A stretch of DNA of 64,000 nucleotides, from the NCBI GenBank assembly GCA_041736465.1, contig JBGSTO010000657.1:1-64000 (forward strand). The letters are read 5' to 3'. The notes under the pieces were generated by a model that did not search any database, was not told the origin of the DNA, and saw nothing but the letters and a program-made list of their open reading frames with translations. How positions within the stretch are numbered: position 1 is the first letter of the stretch; every line of letters starts with the position of its first letter. Made by a program: the position numbers and the translations under genes. The stretch is from JAJUJL01 sp041736465 (lineage in GTDB: Bacteria; Chloroflexota; Anaerolineae; Anaerolineales; UBA4823). Shown here piece after piece: positions 1 to 8,421 of this stretch.

Positions 1-1
1 T

Positions 2-976
2 GCACCGCCGCCTGCTGCCCGGACTGCAGCCGTCCGTCCGGTGAAAAAAAGTACGGGCTGCAGCGGTATGGGCTTGTGGATCAGCCTGGCTGTGGGTGTC
101 ATACTGCTGTTTTGTCTGGGTGCAGTCGGGATCGGAGCGCTGTACCTTCTGGGCCGCTCCCAGGAGGCGCCAGCAGCGCAGCAGCAGGAGCGAGCTTCTC
201 TGCCGCAGCCCACAGCCGTGCAACAAAGCGAGGCAGCACAGCAAGCCACTCAGCCGCCAGTCCAGCCCACCCAACTTCCGCCGCCACCCGCCCTCCCTTC
301 TCCAACGCCCATTCCCCCTTCGCCCACACCCATCCCCCCAACTCCCGTTCCGAGCGAGACGCCCATGCTGATTTCTGCCGGGCAAGAGTTGAACGATCAC
401 CTGTTTCGCGACGACTTCGAGACAACCTTCATGATGTGGGATTATGGATCTGATGAAGAGGCCGATTGGGGCTATGAAAACGGCGCCTACCTGCTGCGCG
501 TCAAGGTCAGTGATCAGCCCTTAAGCTTCGCGCCGCCCATCACCAGTTTCAGCCCTACGACTTACGAATTCGATGCTGTCGTTTCCGGAAAACCAGGCAG
601 CGGCGGTACAGGCACATTCGGTGTACTGTGCGACTATTTCCCAGCCGCTTCATCCAATTACGTGATGGTTGAGATTGATCCATACGGACAGTGGTTCGCC
701 ATTACCCAATATATAAACAGCGAACCCTTTACCTCAACCGAGAACGTCAAACAAACCAACCTGAGCCGCAACCCTGGAGAAAACAACCACATCCTGGTTG
801 AATGCCAGTGGAAATACGTCTCCGTTTTTATCAATGATCAATGGGCCGCCGAACTTGAAACCAACGAGCCGATGGATGGCGGGATGAGTCTATTCATAGC
901 CAACTGGGGACCGACCGACCCGGATTACTATCAGGTGCTCATCGACAATTTCAGCGCCTGGGTGCCTGTTCAGTAA
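2..976 (+). CDS. Membrane-anchored protein with Pro-rich linker and C-terminal beta-sandwich-like domain (5' end uncertain)
   Basis: The frame is open to the window edge. A GTG at 41 could start a 311-residue protein, but it has no Shine-Dalgarno sequence, and the Ala/Pro-rich codons before it resemble the linker behind the zinc ribbon of the next gene, so the start may lie outside the window. Counting from the GTG, one transmembrane helix (about 11-37) is followed by a Gln/Ala and then Pro/Thr-rich linker (about 42-105) and a soluble domain of about 200 residues ending WVPVQ. The soluble domain is paralogous to the product at 26483-27424. I infer an anchored surface protein with a LamG- or DUF1080-like fold; its ligand is unknown. 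Confidence 0.75.
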   Translation, partial: APPPAARTAAVRPVKKSTGCSGMGLWISLAVGVILLFCLGAVGIGALYLLGRSQEAPAAQQQERASLPQPTAVQQSEAAQQATQPPVQPTQLPPPPALPSPTPIPPSPTPIPPTPVPSETPMLISAGQELNDHLFRDDFETTFMMWDYGSDEEADWGYENGAYLLRVKVSDQPLSFAPPITSFSPTTYEFDAVVSGKPGSGGTGTFGVLCDYFPAASSNYVMVEIDPYGQWFAITQYINSEPFTSTENVKQTNLSRNPGENNHILVECQWKYVSVFINDQWAAELETNEPMDGGMSLFIANWGPTDPDYYQVLIDNFSAWVPVQ

Positions 977-1055
977 GCGGGCATCCATCCGAAAATAAAT
1001 ACAGGAGCCTGAAGCTCTCGAATTTTCGGATTGGTTTCCAGACGGAGAATGAAAG

Positions 1056-1712
1056 ATGAGTATTACACCCAAATTCTGCCCATGGTGCGGCAGCCAGCTC
1101 ACTCCCACGGCGCGCTTCTGCGGCGATTGCGGTCACCGGATTGAAGTGCCGGCAGCACCAGCACCACTGGCGCCAGCGCCGGAAGCGCCTCCCCCTAGCT
1201 ATGCGCAGCCAGTGGCGATGCAACCCCCTGCCTTCCCCGCTGCTGCCGGCGAAGCCGTGATGGGCATACTGCCCATCCTGCAGCGCCGCAAAGGCCTGTT
1301 CGGGGCAGAGTCCTTCGCTGTGGTGCTCACCAATCATCGCCTGATCTTCGCCCTGGTCACCAACCAGATGCTGCAGGATGCCGCTGCCGAAGCCAAACAG
1401 CAGGCTCGCCAGCAGGGAAAGGGATTTCTCAGCCAGTGGGGTGCGGTGATGTCCTCCGGATTCCGCTTCGCCCAGCGCTACCTGCAGATGCAGCCCAATG
1501 CGATCCTGGCAGAACATGGTGAAAACTTTTACTTCTTGCACGACCAGGTACAGCAGGTGCGCCTGAAAGATTCAGATCCCGATGAGCCAAACGATCGCGA
1601 CCAGGTCGAATTCCACACCACCGGCGGCAAGCACCGTTTCATCATCACCTACGGCAGCCTGAAAGATATCCGCGAGGCGCTCAAACCGCTGTATGGCAAG
1701 CGGATAAGGTAG
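1056..1712 (+). CDS. Zinc-ribbon protein with PH/GRAM-like C-terminal domain
   Basis: This 218-residue protein begins with a double CxxC zinc ribbon (CPWCG at about 8-12 and CGDCG at about 23-27), followed by an Ala/Pro linker (about 33-65) and a globular region. The segment VVLTNHRLIFA (about residue 90) is typical of bacterial PH- or GRAM-like domains, with a charged helical insert after it. There is no signal peptide or membrane helix, so it is probably cytoplasmic or membrane-peripheral. It follows the anchored protein by 79 bases in the same direction, with a good hairpin terminator behind it. Function unknown; the domain reading rests on pattern only. Confidence 0.8.
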   Translation: MSITPKFCPWCGSQLTPTARFCGDCGHRIEVPAAPAPLAPAPEAPPPSYAQPVAMQPPAFPAAAGEAVMGILPILQRRKGLFGAESFAVVLTNHRLIFALVTNQMLQDAAAEAKQQARQQGKGFLSQWGAVMSSGFRFAQRYLQMQPNAILAEHGENFYFLHDQVQQVRLKDSDPDEPNDRDQVEFHTTGGKHRFIITYGSLKDIREALKPLYGKRIR

Positions 1713-1729
1713 GATACAAGCCCACAATG

Positions 1730-1758
1730 AAACCGGGCTGGCGATGCCAACCCGGTTT
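1730..1758 (+). terminator. Rho-independent terminator after the zinc-ribbon gene
   Basis: AAACCGGG at 1730-1737 pairs with CCCGGTTT at 1751-1758, extended inward by TGG/CCA, and the next bases are T-rich (TTTATTCTTT). It lies 17 bases past the stop of the plus-strand gene ending at 1712. The small minus-strand gene ends at 1786, so it may also see this hairpin. Confidence 0.75.
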
Positions 1759-1785
1759 ATTCTTTAGAGGTGCCTGTAAAGGCGC

Positions 1786-2052
1786 TCATTCACAATTGAT
1801 CCCGGCCCCAGGCTCGCTGCCCAGCGCCAGGGGGACGATCGCAAGCAGACCCAGCAGAACAACCACGCCTCCGGTATATGCCTGCGCCAGCGGGTTGGTT
1901 TCAGCCAGTGCGAGAGTATTCGCCTCAACAGCTTGTTGATCCATCTGCGGTGCTGTATCGTTTGCTGCCAGGGCGCCTGCCAGGGCACTAGCCCCGCTCA
2001 CTGCAGCGAGCAGCAGCACAAACAGCAGCGTAATCCAGGTTTGAGTCTTCAT
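1786..2052 (-). CDS. Small exported or membrane protein, unknown function
   Basis: The chosen ATG at 2052 gives 88 residues and is preceded by AGGAGG at six bases spacing; longer in-frame readings lack such a site. The product has an N-terminal signal-like hydrophobic stretch (about 6-28), a short polar middle rich in Ala, Asn and Gln, and a second hydrophobic segment (about 62-78) ending in a short tail with one Cys. This suggests a small membrane protein or a secreted peptide with a C-terminal anchor. I recognise no family. The neighbouring minus-strand genes also encode exported proteins. Confidence 0.65.
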   Translation of the reverse strand: MKTQTWITLLFVLLLAAVSGASALAGALAANDTAPQMDQQAVEANTLALAETNPLAQAYTGGVVVLLGLLAIVPLALGSEPGAGINCE

Positions 2053-2120
2053 GATTTGCCTCCTGTTATGGTTGGTTTCTGTGTAAGACGGCAAAGCATG
2101 AAAATTTGTTCCATCGCAAC

Positions 2121-2156
2121 AAAAAGACCTCAAAGCGCTTGGAGGCCTTTGAGGTC
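2121..2156 (-). terminator. Rho-independent terminator of the beta-propeller gene
   Basis: GACCTCAAAG at 2126-2135 is perfectly complementary to CTTTGAGGTC at 2147-2156. On the minus strand the hairpin is followed directly by five T residues (2125-2121). It lies 45 bases past the stop of the minus-strand gene at 2201-3124. Confidence 0.85.
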
Positions 2157-2200
2157 TGATCAGTTATCCGGGTTGGCCGTTAATCATGCTGGACCTTGTG

Positions 2201-3124
2201 CTACCATTGTGGTACCTGCACGATATCGAAATCGGTCGCCGTGGAGCCAAAACGGGCATTGACGGCATAAATCCACTTGCCAAAGCCCAACAGCGTGGTC
2301 GGCACGTCGAATGCCGGGTCGGTAATCCCGCCAACAACCTCACCCGAATCCAGGTGAGATGACAGCCTCACCACGGCAATCAGGTTGGCCCGGTTGCGCA
2401 TCACGTACAGCGTGCGCCCTTCCAGCAGCAAACCGTCGCCCATGGTTACGGTTTCTCCGCCGAGATCAATCAGGGAGGCCTCACCGCTGTCTGGATCGAC
2501 AAGGTACAGGTTGCCGGTGGTGCTGTTGACCACGATCAACGACTTGCCGTTAGCGGAGGCTTCGATGCCATTCGCATTGAAACCTGCCACCTGCATCCAG
2601 TCGCCGCTCAAGGGCAGCATTTCTACTTCGGAAGGGTCGGGCAGGCGCCCCCCGCCGGCAAGCGGTAGTTTGTACAGCTCAGCTGCCGATGAATTGGTAA
2701 AGTAGGCTGCCTGGCGGGTGATGATGACATCGTTGATGAAACTACCCGGCCCGGTGAGCTGGTAGGTAGCGATTTTCTCTCCGCTGCGCGTGTCGAATAC
2801 TTTCGCCACACCGGTCGGTCCGCCGGCTACGAACAGGTAGCCGCTGCGCTTGTCGAAGCTCATTCCGACCGACACTTCCCCATCTACACCGGAATACAGC
2901 AGACCACCTTCGCCAGTGCGCAAATCGCCTGTGTAAATCGCGCCGTTCGCCAATGATCCGGCGAAGAAGCCACTTCCTTTTCCCAGGGCAATGCCCTCCG
3001 GGCGAAAACCCTCCGGCAGAGGAATGATCTTGGGGAAAGAGTCCCCGCCGGCCAGTGCCGGTACTGCTGCAAGCAGCAAGGCAATCACCATAAGTGAGGG
3101 GAATATCCATTTTGTTTTTTTCAT
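2201..3124 (-). CDS. Secreted SMP-30/NHL-like beta-propeller protein
   Basis: The 307-residue product has a clear signal peptide (about 1-25, ending near ALAGG) and then repeated blades of roughly 40-45 residues with the alternation expected of SMP-30/gluconolactonase-like or NHL propellers, for example a PEGIALG motif near residue 42 and FDTRSG near 108. AAGGAG lies seven bases before the ATG. It is probably exported and monomeric. Sequence alone does not show whether it is a lactonase or a binding propeller; I did not identify the metal-binding Glu/Asn/Asp set. It is followed by its own terminator, so it is transcribed alone or with little downstream. Confidence 0.8.
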   Translation of the reverse strand: MKKTKWIFPSLMVIALLLAAVPALAGGDSFPKIIPLPEGFRPEGIALGKGSGFFAGSLANGAIYTGDLRTGEGGLLYSGVDGEVSVGMSFDKRSGYLFVAGGPTGVAKVFDTRSGEKIATYQLTGPGSFINDVIITRQAAYFTNSSAAELYKLPLAGGGRLPDPSEVEMLPLSGDWMQVAGFNANGIEASANGKSLIVVNSTTGNLYLVDPDSGEASLIDLGGETVTMGDGLLLEGRTLYVMRNRANLIAVVRLSSHLDSGEVVGGITDPAFDVPTTLLGFGKWIYAVNARFGSTATDFDIVQVPQW

Positions 3125-3250
3125 CAGTCGTCTCCTTTACTACCAATATATTGAATCGGTAAACTACCCTAATTAGGTACGATTTATAGGATAAACTGGA
3201 TGTATTCGATTTACCTTAGAGTATCGTGAAAAAACCGGGCGAAGTCAGTA

Positions 3251-3292
3251 AAAAAACGGGGGCTGTCCAGCGGTTCTGTCTGGGCAGCCCCC
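3251..3292 (-). terminator. Rho-independent terminator of the LVIVD-repeat gene
   Basis: An 11-base stem pairs 3258-3268 (GGGGGCTGTCC) with 3282-3292 (GGGCAGCCCCC), with one G-U pair. On the minus strand it is followed after one base by six T residues (3256-3251). It sits directly past the stop at 3299. Confidence 0.85.
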
Positions 3293-3298
3293 GGCAGT

Positions 3299-5260
3299 TT
3301 ATCTGAGCAATAGCGGCAGGGAGATGTAATATACTTCCGGCACCGGGTCGAAGACCAGTAAACCGCCTGCTCCATCCGCCACATACACAGCGTTATCGGT
3401 GACTGCCACGCCCGTGGCGGCTCCGAGCGTATCATAGCTGGCTGCCAGGAAAGGCGACCCCGGTTTCGCCACATTGATCACCTGCAGCCCGCGATCCTCA
3501 TCCGCCACGTAAGCCAGGTTGCCGGATAAGGCGATATCCACAGCACTCCCCGGCGTATCGTAAAAACCAACCTCAACCGGCGTGCCCGGGTTCGAAACAT
3601 CAATGATGCGCAGCCCGCTGCTCCCACTGGCAAGATAGCAGTAATCACCCCGTACCGCCGCGGCATACGCCGTGCCGGCGGTGTCGAGCGAGCCCACCAG
3701 CGATGCCCCATCCAGGGGAAAGCGATCCGCGATCACCAATCCGGCGTCACCATCGGCAATGTAAGCGTATTCACCCGCCACAGCTGCATCAAGGGCAGTG
3801 CCGGCGGTATCGAAACTGCCAACTATTTGCGGCGGTGTTGGGTCATTATAGAATTGGACAGCCGTCAGCCCGCTGGCGCCGGCAGCCACATAGGCAATGT
3901 CACCTTCCACAACTACAGCAAGCGCCCCACCGGCGCCAACGCTCACGGTGTAAGTTGCGGTTGGTGTAACGGGAACGGTCACATCCACTTGAAGCAGCCC
4001 CGCCGCGCCATCTGCAATATAGGCCATATCTCCGGCAACTGCCACGTCGTTGGCTCCGCCTGGAGTGTTGAGCACTCCGGCGAGAACAGGTGCAGCCGGG
4101 TTGGCGGCATTGACGATGTGCAGCCCCTGGTAGGCGCCCGCAGTGTAAACCATTTGACCCACTACATTCAACTTGCCCGGAACAGCGAGGCTGGCAAAGG
4201 AAGCGGCAGGCTCCGCAGACGGGACAGTAGGGCTGTTGACATCAATCACAAACAGCCCGCTGTAATCTGCCATCAGCACAAAACTCTCTGCCCATCCCAT
4301 GCCGACCGCCAGACCGGGGGTGTCGTATGAGGCAATTTCCACCGGGTCCCCGGTCACCGCATCCGAGCCGATAATGCGCAGACCAGAGGTTTGATCGGCG
4401 ACATAGATCTCCCCACCAAAAAACATCACTTCGGAAGCCCAGTCGGGTGTATTGAGATAGTCTTCCAAAACAGGGGTGGACGGGTTTGCTATTTTAATCT
4501 TCTTCCAACCAGCCGATCCATCAGCAAGATGAATGTATTTCTCTTTGACGTACAGGGACTCGGCATAACCGCTGGTGTCCAGCGAACCAATATAAACGAT
4601 GCCGGAAGCGGTCTCATCTAGCACAACCAACCCACGGGAACCATCGGCGACATAGAACAAATCACCGAGTATAAGGTCGTTCGCCATGAGCACATCGCGA
4701 GCGTCACCTTCCGTGTTGTAGGAAGCCAGCAGTCCGATATTCAATGGATCGATGATATCGAGCACCAGCAAGCCGCTGCTGCCGTCTGCAACGTAGGCGG
4801 TTGTCGCCGTCATGAATAATCCCCGGGCGAAACCCGGCGTATCGTAATGATTGATGTAGAAGGGTGCGTCCTTGTTTACGATGTCGAGGATCGCCAGCCC
4901 GCTCTCCCCCATGGTCACATATGCCTGACCGCCCACAATAGACACGCCTTGAATGATGTCCGGCAGGGGGTCTGAAACCCCGCGCGGGGTGATGGTGGGC
5001 GTACCGGGCATCAGCAGTAAATTGACATGGTAGACATGCAAGCGCCGGCCGATCCCCAGGTAGAGGTAGCCATACCCTTCGGCATAGGATTCAAAGGACA
5101 CGGCGTACACTGCGCCGCCGCTCTGGCTGATTGGCTCGGGAACCGCTGCTAGGGTTGCCGCCTGGTGATTTGCGCTGGCAGGGGGATGTCCCGCTCCCAA
5201 CCAGGTGGTCAGCAGCAGGGTTACGAAGAGCATGATTGTGAGGATTTTTTTTGTGCGCAT
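3299..5260 (-). CDS. Secreted LVIVD-repeat beta-propeller protein
   Basis: The 653-residue protein starts from an ATG with GGAGG six bases upstream and carries a signal peptide (about 1-30). Nearly the whole mature part is a series of units of about 43-47 residues of the form AYVADG..GL.VLDI..P..P...GSYDTPG.A, the LVIVD repeat that builds surface beta-propellers. I count more than ten units. There is no catalytic motif and no C-terminal anchor, so it is probably released or loosely cell-associated and acts in binding. It is flanked by its own terminator and belongs with the other secreted proteins at this end of the window. Confidence 0.88.
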   Translation of the reverse strand: MRTKKILTIMLFVTLLLTTWLGAGHPPASANHQAATLAAVPEPISQSGGAVYAVSFESYAEGYGYLYLGIGRRLHVYHVNLLLMPGTPTITPRGVSDPLPDIIQGVSIVGGQAYVTMGESGLAILDIVNKDAPFYINHYDTPGFARGLFMTATTAYVADGSSGLLVLDIIDPLNIGLLASYNTEGDARDVLMANDLILGDLFYVADGSRGLVVLDETASGIVYIGSLDTSGYAESLYVKEKYIHLADGSAGWKKIKIANPSTPVLEDYLNTPDWASEVMFFGGEIYVADQTSGLRIIGSDAVTGDPVEIASYDTPGLAVGMGWAESFVLMADYSGLFVIDVNSPTVPSAEPAASFASLAVPGKLNVVGQMVYTAGAYQGLHIVNAANPAAPVLAGVLNTPGGANDVAVAGDMAYIADGAAGLLQVDVTVPVTPTATYTVSVGAGGALAVVVEGDIAYVAAGASGLTAVQFYNDPTPPQIVGSFDTAGTALDAAVAGEYAYIADGDAGLVIADRFPLDGASLVGSLDTAGTAYAAAVRGDYCYLASGSSGLRIIDVSNPGTPVEVGFYDTPGSAVDIALSGNLAYVADEDRGLQVINVAKPGSPFLAASYDTLGAATGVAVTDNAVYVADGAGGLLVFDPVPEVYYISLPLLLR

Positions 5261-5400
5261 TCGCTACCTCCAGAGTGGCTAATGAAAGAGGTGAGCCCCC
5301 TTGCATACAGAGATGAGTCTCCCTGATTCAGTATAGCACAGGAGGCAGGAACGCATAATTTGCCGGGCCTTGCTCGTCAGATGCTCCAAATAATAGACAC

Positions 5401-5420
5401 GACCAGCAAATCAGCTGGTC
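5401..5420 (-). terminator. Possible weak terminator hairpin
   Basis: GACCAGC at 5401-5407 pairs perfectly with GCTGGTC at 5414-5420 around a six-base loop. It lies downstream of the CBS-domain gene that ends the hydrogenase operon, but lacks a solid T-run on the minus strand. Confidence 0.35.
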
Positions 5421-5441
5421 GCACGTAGCGGGCTACGCACA

Positions 5442-5518
5442 AGCATGTCATACTGAGCGGAGCATGTCATCCTGAGCGGAGCGAAGGATCTAGATCCTTC
5501 ACTTCGTTCAGGATGACA
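5442..5518. repeat. Tandem 19-bp repeat running into a long inverted repeat
   Basis: Two nearly identical 19-base units (5442-5460 and 5461-5479, of the form AGCATGTCATNCTGAGCGG) lie head to tail. The second runs into an imperfect palindrome at 5465-5518 centred on GGATCTAGATCC, whose outer arms are TGTCATCCTGA and TCAGGATGACA. As I recall, elements of this kind occur dispersed in many bacterial genomes, including Chloroflexota. It fills the gap downstream of the hydrogenase operon and upstream of the LVIVD gene and may contribute to transcript ends. Confidence 0.8.
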
Positions 5519-5550
5519 GATCAAAAGAGGAATAGAGAACGCAGCAGTAG

Positions 5551-5994
5551 CTAATGCCCGTAATCGCTGCCCAGGATATAGTTTTCCAGCCGCTCGATGC
5601 GCTCCTGCTTGGACGCGATGATCATCTCCATCACACCGCGCATGGTGACCATTCCGATGATCTTGCCGCCTTCCTCCACCGGCAGGTGGCGGATATGGTA
5701 CTTGGTCATCAGCTCGATGCACTCTTCCAGCGTCTGGTCCGGGCGCACCGTAATCATTTTCTTGGTCATGATCTCTTCGATGGGGGTATTCAGCGAGGAG
5801 CGCCCCATCAGGATGATTTTGCGGCAGTAGTCCCGCTCGGTGAAGATGCCGACCATCTGATCGCCTACGGCTACCATCACCGCGCCGATGTTGTTTTCCG
5901 CCATCACCTGCAGGGCGCGATAGACGGTGTCCGCCGGGGCGACGCAGGCAGTGGAGCCGGCATATTTGGATAGCACATCCCTAACTGTGATCAT
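5551..5994 (-). CDS. Tandem CBS-domain protein at the end of the hydrogenase operon
   Basis: The 147-residue protein consists almost wholly of two CBS domains (about 7-62 and 72-130) with the usual V.P.DTV..AL..M pattern and G.FTERD in the first repeat. AGGAGG lies at good distance before the ATG. CBS pairs bind adenine nucleotides such as AMP, ATP or SAM and report energy state. No catalytic domain is attached. It starts 66 bases past the stop of hycI in the same direction, so it is probably the last gene of the hydrogenase operon. Its partner is unknown. Confidence 0.9.
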   Translation of the reverse strand: MITVRDVLSKYAGSTACVAPADTVYRALQVMAENNIGAVMVAVGDQMVGIFTERDYCRKIILMGRSSLNTPIEEIMTKKMITVRPDQTLEECIELMTKYHIRHLPVEEGGKIIGMVTMRGVMEMIIASKQERIERLENYILGSDYGH

Positions 5995-6060
5995 CAGTTC
6001 CTCCTGTTATAAAGGGCAAGTTGTCAGCCGCTTGCCCTGTGGGCGAGCCAACAGCTCATC

Positions 6061-6498
6061 CTACAAGGTTCCATCTTTCAACGCTGCGTAAACTTGTTTA
6101 ACCGCGTTATCAACTGCCGCTGAGATTGGATAGCCAAAGGCGACTACCTCAGGCTGGATGCCGAGCAGCTCCACCTGCGGGGTAAACTCGCGCAGCGACT
6201 CGATCAGGAAGGTCAGCGGCAGGGTGTGCGTGGTGAAAAGAAACGGGTCCTGCAAGCTGTCCTCCGGGATGCGCTGTACCGTCCCAGCGGGCAGATCCAT
6301 ATCGGCGGCGTCCACCACCAGCACAAGTTCTGGGGTCAGCTCCCGCACCCGGTGCAGCACGTTCTCAGGAGCCGAGCCGCCATTGACCACCTGCCAGCCT
6401 TCGACTGGCGAATTCGCCAGCATCTGCGCCAGAAGCACACCGGCGGCATCATCGCCCATCAGTGCATTCCCCACGGTGAGCACAACTTTCGGTTTCAT
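6061..6498 (-). CDS. hycI: Hydrogenase maturation endopeptidase HycI
   Basis: The 145-residue product matches the HycI/HyaD protease family. It has an N-terminal GNALMGDDAAG with the nickel-sensing acidic residue, the internal VVDAADM segment and the TTHTLP segment. HycI removes a C-terminal peptide from the nickel-loaded hydrogenase 3 or 4 large subunit. The HyfG encoded upstream carries just such a tail. The start overlaps the stop of hycH as ATGA, which implies translational coupling. Confidence 0.92.
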   Translation of the reverse strand: MKPKVVLTVGNALMGDDAAGVLLAQMLANSPVEGWQVVNGGSAPENVLHRVRELTPELVLVVDAADMDLPAGTVQRIPEDSLQDPFLFTTHTLPLTFLIESLREFTPQVELLGIQPEVVAFGYPISAAVDNAVKQVYAALKDGTL

Positions 6499-6887
6499 GC
6501 CAGCTTTCTTACCATCCAGTAATATGCCGGTTCCTGCTGCATGCAGCGCAGCCCATCCGCAAGCACGCTCATCCAGGCCAGCTTATCCGCCTCTGCGCCC
6601 TCGAAGTGCGGCAGCAGCATGGCAGCATGGCTGTTGTTGATCTCAATCTCACCCCAGGTCAGCACGCCCTCCAGCTTGCTGCGCACCGCCCCAGGCGGCA
6701 GGCGCTGCAGCCAGTCCGAAAATTCATGCAGGGGAGCCTCCGCCAGCATGGAGAAGCAGTCCATCACCCCCACGTGATGACCGACTGCCAGGCTGTAATA
6801 CACCACCTGGCGGGCTTCCTCGGGGATATCCTCCCGCCGGTTGACGAATTTGGTGCGCAGCTGGTAGAAGACGACGCGCGGCTCCAT
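6495..6887 (-). CDS. hycH: Formate hydrogenlyase maturation protein HycH/HyfJ
   Basis: The 130-residue protein resembles HycH, the small assembly factor of formate hydrogenlyase: VVFYQL.TKFV at the start, the YYSLA.GHH.GV.DCF segment near residues 30-45, and GEIEIN..H near 78. The family is needed for maturation of hydrogenase 3 or 4 but has no known catalytic activity. It starts three bases after the end of hyfI and overlaps hycI. It has no Fe-S or membrane motif. Its presence supports a hyf/hyc-type rather than an Ech- or Mbh-type hydrogenase. Confidence 0.88.
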   Translation of the reverse strand: MEPRVVFYQLRTKFVNRREDIPEEARQVVYYSLAVGHHVGVMDCFSMLAEAPLHEFSDWLQRLPPGAVRSKLEGVLTWGEIEINNSHAAMLLPHFEGAEADKLAWMSVLADGLRCMQQEPAYYWMVRKLA

Positions 6888-6890
6888 CGA

Positions 6891-7667
6891 TCAATCCTGC
6901 TCGAGATAGCTGACGTACTCTTCCTTCAGCAGGCTCATAATCTCCGCCAGGCGCGGGTCGTCGCGCTGGCTGAGGTATGCCCGCAGCTGCTGGGAAAGCG
7001 CCAATACATCCCCATCCTGCAGCATGCCCAGAAAATCTGCGGCAATGCGCTTACCGTGCCAGTAGCCCGCCATGCGCCGGGCGTGGCGCTCGATCAGGAT
7101 GCGCAGCGGCAGGGGTACTTGCGGGAAAATCAGCTGCGAACGCTCACCATCTGCCTCCACGTGGTGTACGGCTTTCATCTTTTGCTGCAGCAGTCCCAGC
7201 GCCACTGCAAAACCGTGAATGGTGGCGGGCGGCGTGGGTGGGCAGCCCGGAATGTACATGTCGATGGGCAGGATCTTATCTGCGCCGCCCCACACGCCGT
7301 ACAGGTCGTGGAAGATGCCGCCCGAGCAGCCGCAGGCGCCGTACGCCACGCAGATCTTGGGCTCCGGCGCCGCATGGTAAGCGCGCAGCGCCGGCATGCG
7401 CATCGAGCGCGTCATGGCGCCGGTGTACACCAGGATGTCGGCATGGCGCGGCGAAGACACCACCTTGATGCCAAAGCGCTCGGCGTCGAAGATCGGCGTG
7501 ATGGCGGCGAAGATCTCGATCTCGCAGCCATTGCAGCCGCCGCAATCCACGCGGTACACATAGGCCGAGCGGCGGATGTCTTTCAGCAGCGCGCCCTTGA
7601 GCGCATTGACCGCCTCGTCCGGCTTGACGGCGTACTGGCTGTCGGTGCGGATATCATAGGCTGCCAT
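6891..7667 (-). CDS. hyfI: [NiFe]-hydrogenase small subunit HyfI/HycG (NuoB-like)
   Basis: This 258-residue protein is the NuoB/HycG-type small subunit that carries the [4Fe-4S] cluster next to the nickel site. Visible ligand motifs are CGGCNGCE (residues 42-49), the YGACGCSGG segment and the YIPGCPPTP segment. The C-terminal part beyond about residue 165 is a helical extension. The ATG at 7667 has GGAGG six bases before it and is preferred over the TTG one codon upstream. It overlaps the end of hyfH by 14 bases. It transfers electrons between the HyfH ferredoxin subunit and the HyfG nickel centre. Confidence 0.93.
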   Translation of the reverse strand: MAAYDIRTDSQYAVKPDEAVNALKGALLKDIRRSAYVYRVDCGGCNGCEIEIFAAITPIFDAERFGIKVVSSPRHADILVYTGAMTRSMRMPALRAYHAAPEPKICVAYGACGCSGGIFHDLYGVWGGADKILPIDMYIPGCPPTPPATIHGFAVALGLLQQKMKAVHHVEADGERSQLIFPQVPLPLRILIERHARRMAGYWHGKRIAADFLGMLQDGDVLALSQQLRAYLSQRDDPRLAEIMSLLKEEYVSYLEQD

Positions 7668-8235
7668 CAATCACCTCCACATCCTTCCATGCCGCGTGCA
7701 CCAGCACCTTTACCCGCGGCAGGTCGGTCTTGCGCCGGCATTCCGGGCACAGCCGCAGCAGTGCCCGGCGATGAGCAATCTCCTCATCCGACAGCATGGT
7801 AGTCTCTTTCCAGGACTGCTCCAGCAGCGCCAGCACGTGCTCCACTTCCTTTGCGGAGGCGAAATAGGCTCCGCACTGGTTGCAGGCTGCCAGGCGGAAC
7901 TCGGCTTGCACAGTCAGGTCCTTCCGGCTGAAAGAAGCCAGCTCGAAATCCGATCCCAGCTTGATAGCTCCCGTCGGGCAGACTTCCTCGCATCGGGCGC
8001 AGAAGATGCAGCGCCCGTAGAACAGCGACCAGGTGCGCACGCCGTTTTCCAGGTCCGTGTGCATCTCCAGGGCATTGGGCGGGCAGGCGATGGTGCAGGC
8101 CGCGCAGACGATGCACTGCTCAGGGTTGTACTCTGGCTTACCGCGAAAGCCCGGCGCCACTTCCACCGGCACAAATGGATAGAGAACAGTTGCCTGTCCG
8201 ACCTTCAGTACTTCGCGAATTAATTTTAATACCAT
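7654..8235 (-). CDS. hyfH: Hydrogenase ferredoxin-like subunit HyfH/HycF (NuoI-like)
   Basis: The 193-residue protein has two [4Fe-4S] motifs, CIVCAACTIACP and CIFCARCEEVCP (about 41-85), the NuoI/HycF pattern. The C-terminal half adds CNQC (about 118-121) and CPEC (about 162-165), a zinc- or rubredoxin-like knuckle also seen in this subunit type. GGAGG lies eight bases before the ATG. It connects the outer ferredoxin chain to HyfI at the cytoplasmic face. It is separated from hyfG by 186 bases of repeat-like DNA, unusually wide for this operon. Confidence 0.93.
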   Translation of the reverse strand: MVLKLIREVLKVGQATVLYPFVPVEVAPGFRGKPEYNPEQCIVCAACTIACPPNALEMHTDLENGVRTWSLFYGRCIFCARCEEVCPTGAIKLGSDFELASFSRKDLTVQAEFRLAACNQCGAYFASAKEVEHVLALLEQSWKETTMLSDEEIAHRRALLRLCPECRRKTDLPRVKVLVHAAWKDVEVIDGSL

Positions 8236-8360
8236 CTAGCGTTCCTCCTCTCGGTGCCCGGGTGGATTTTGGCGCTTCCTGGCGATGCAGCGGAGCTCGC
8301 GATGACACCTTCCTGCCCGTTCACCTTGCCCGTACAAACCCACCCCTACATCCAATGCCG

Positions 8361-8399
8361 CTCCGCGATCTCCGTGCAATCCGTGCCCAAATCCGTGTT
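8361..8399. repeat. Short degenerate repeat between hyfG and hyfH
   Basis: On the minus strand this reads as three ACGGA-containing units spaced about 11-12 bases apart (ACACGGATTTG, CACGGATTGCA, CGGAGATCGCG). It resembles the widely scattered 'acagatttacacggat' type of bacterial repeat. It lies in the 186-base hyfG-hyfH spacer (8236-8421), which otherwise holds no gene that I can see. Confidence 0.5.
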
Positions 8400-8421
8400 G
8401 TGCCGGGCGAGGTCAGGGGGC

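Noticed and set aside
3168..3177. CCTAATTAGG palindrome upstream of the SMP-30-like gene
   Set aside because: It is short and AT-rich in a promoter region and has no second copy or clear geometry to a promoter; probably chance.
6606..7802. 398-codon plus-strand open frame
   Set aside because: It is antisense to hycH, hyfI and hyfH, is His/Arg-rich with no domain pattern, and arises from GC-rich codon use on the coding strand.
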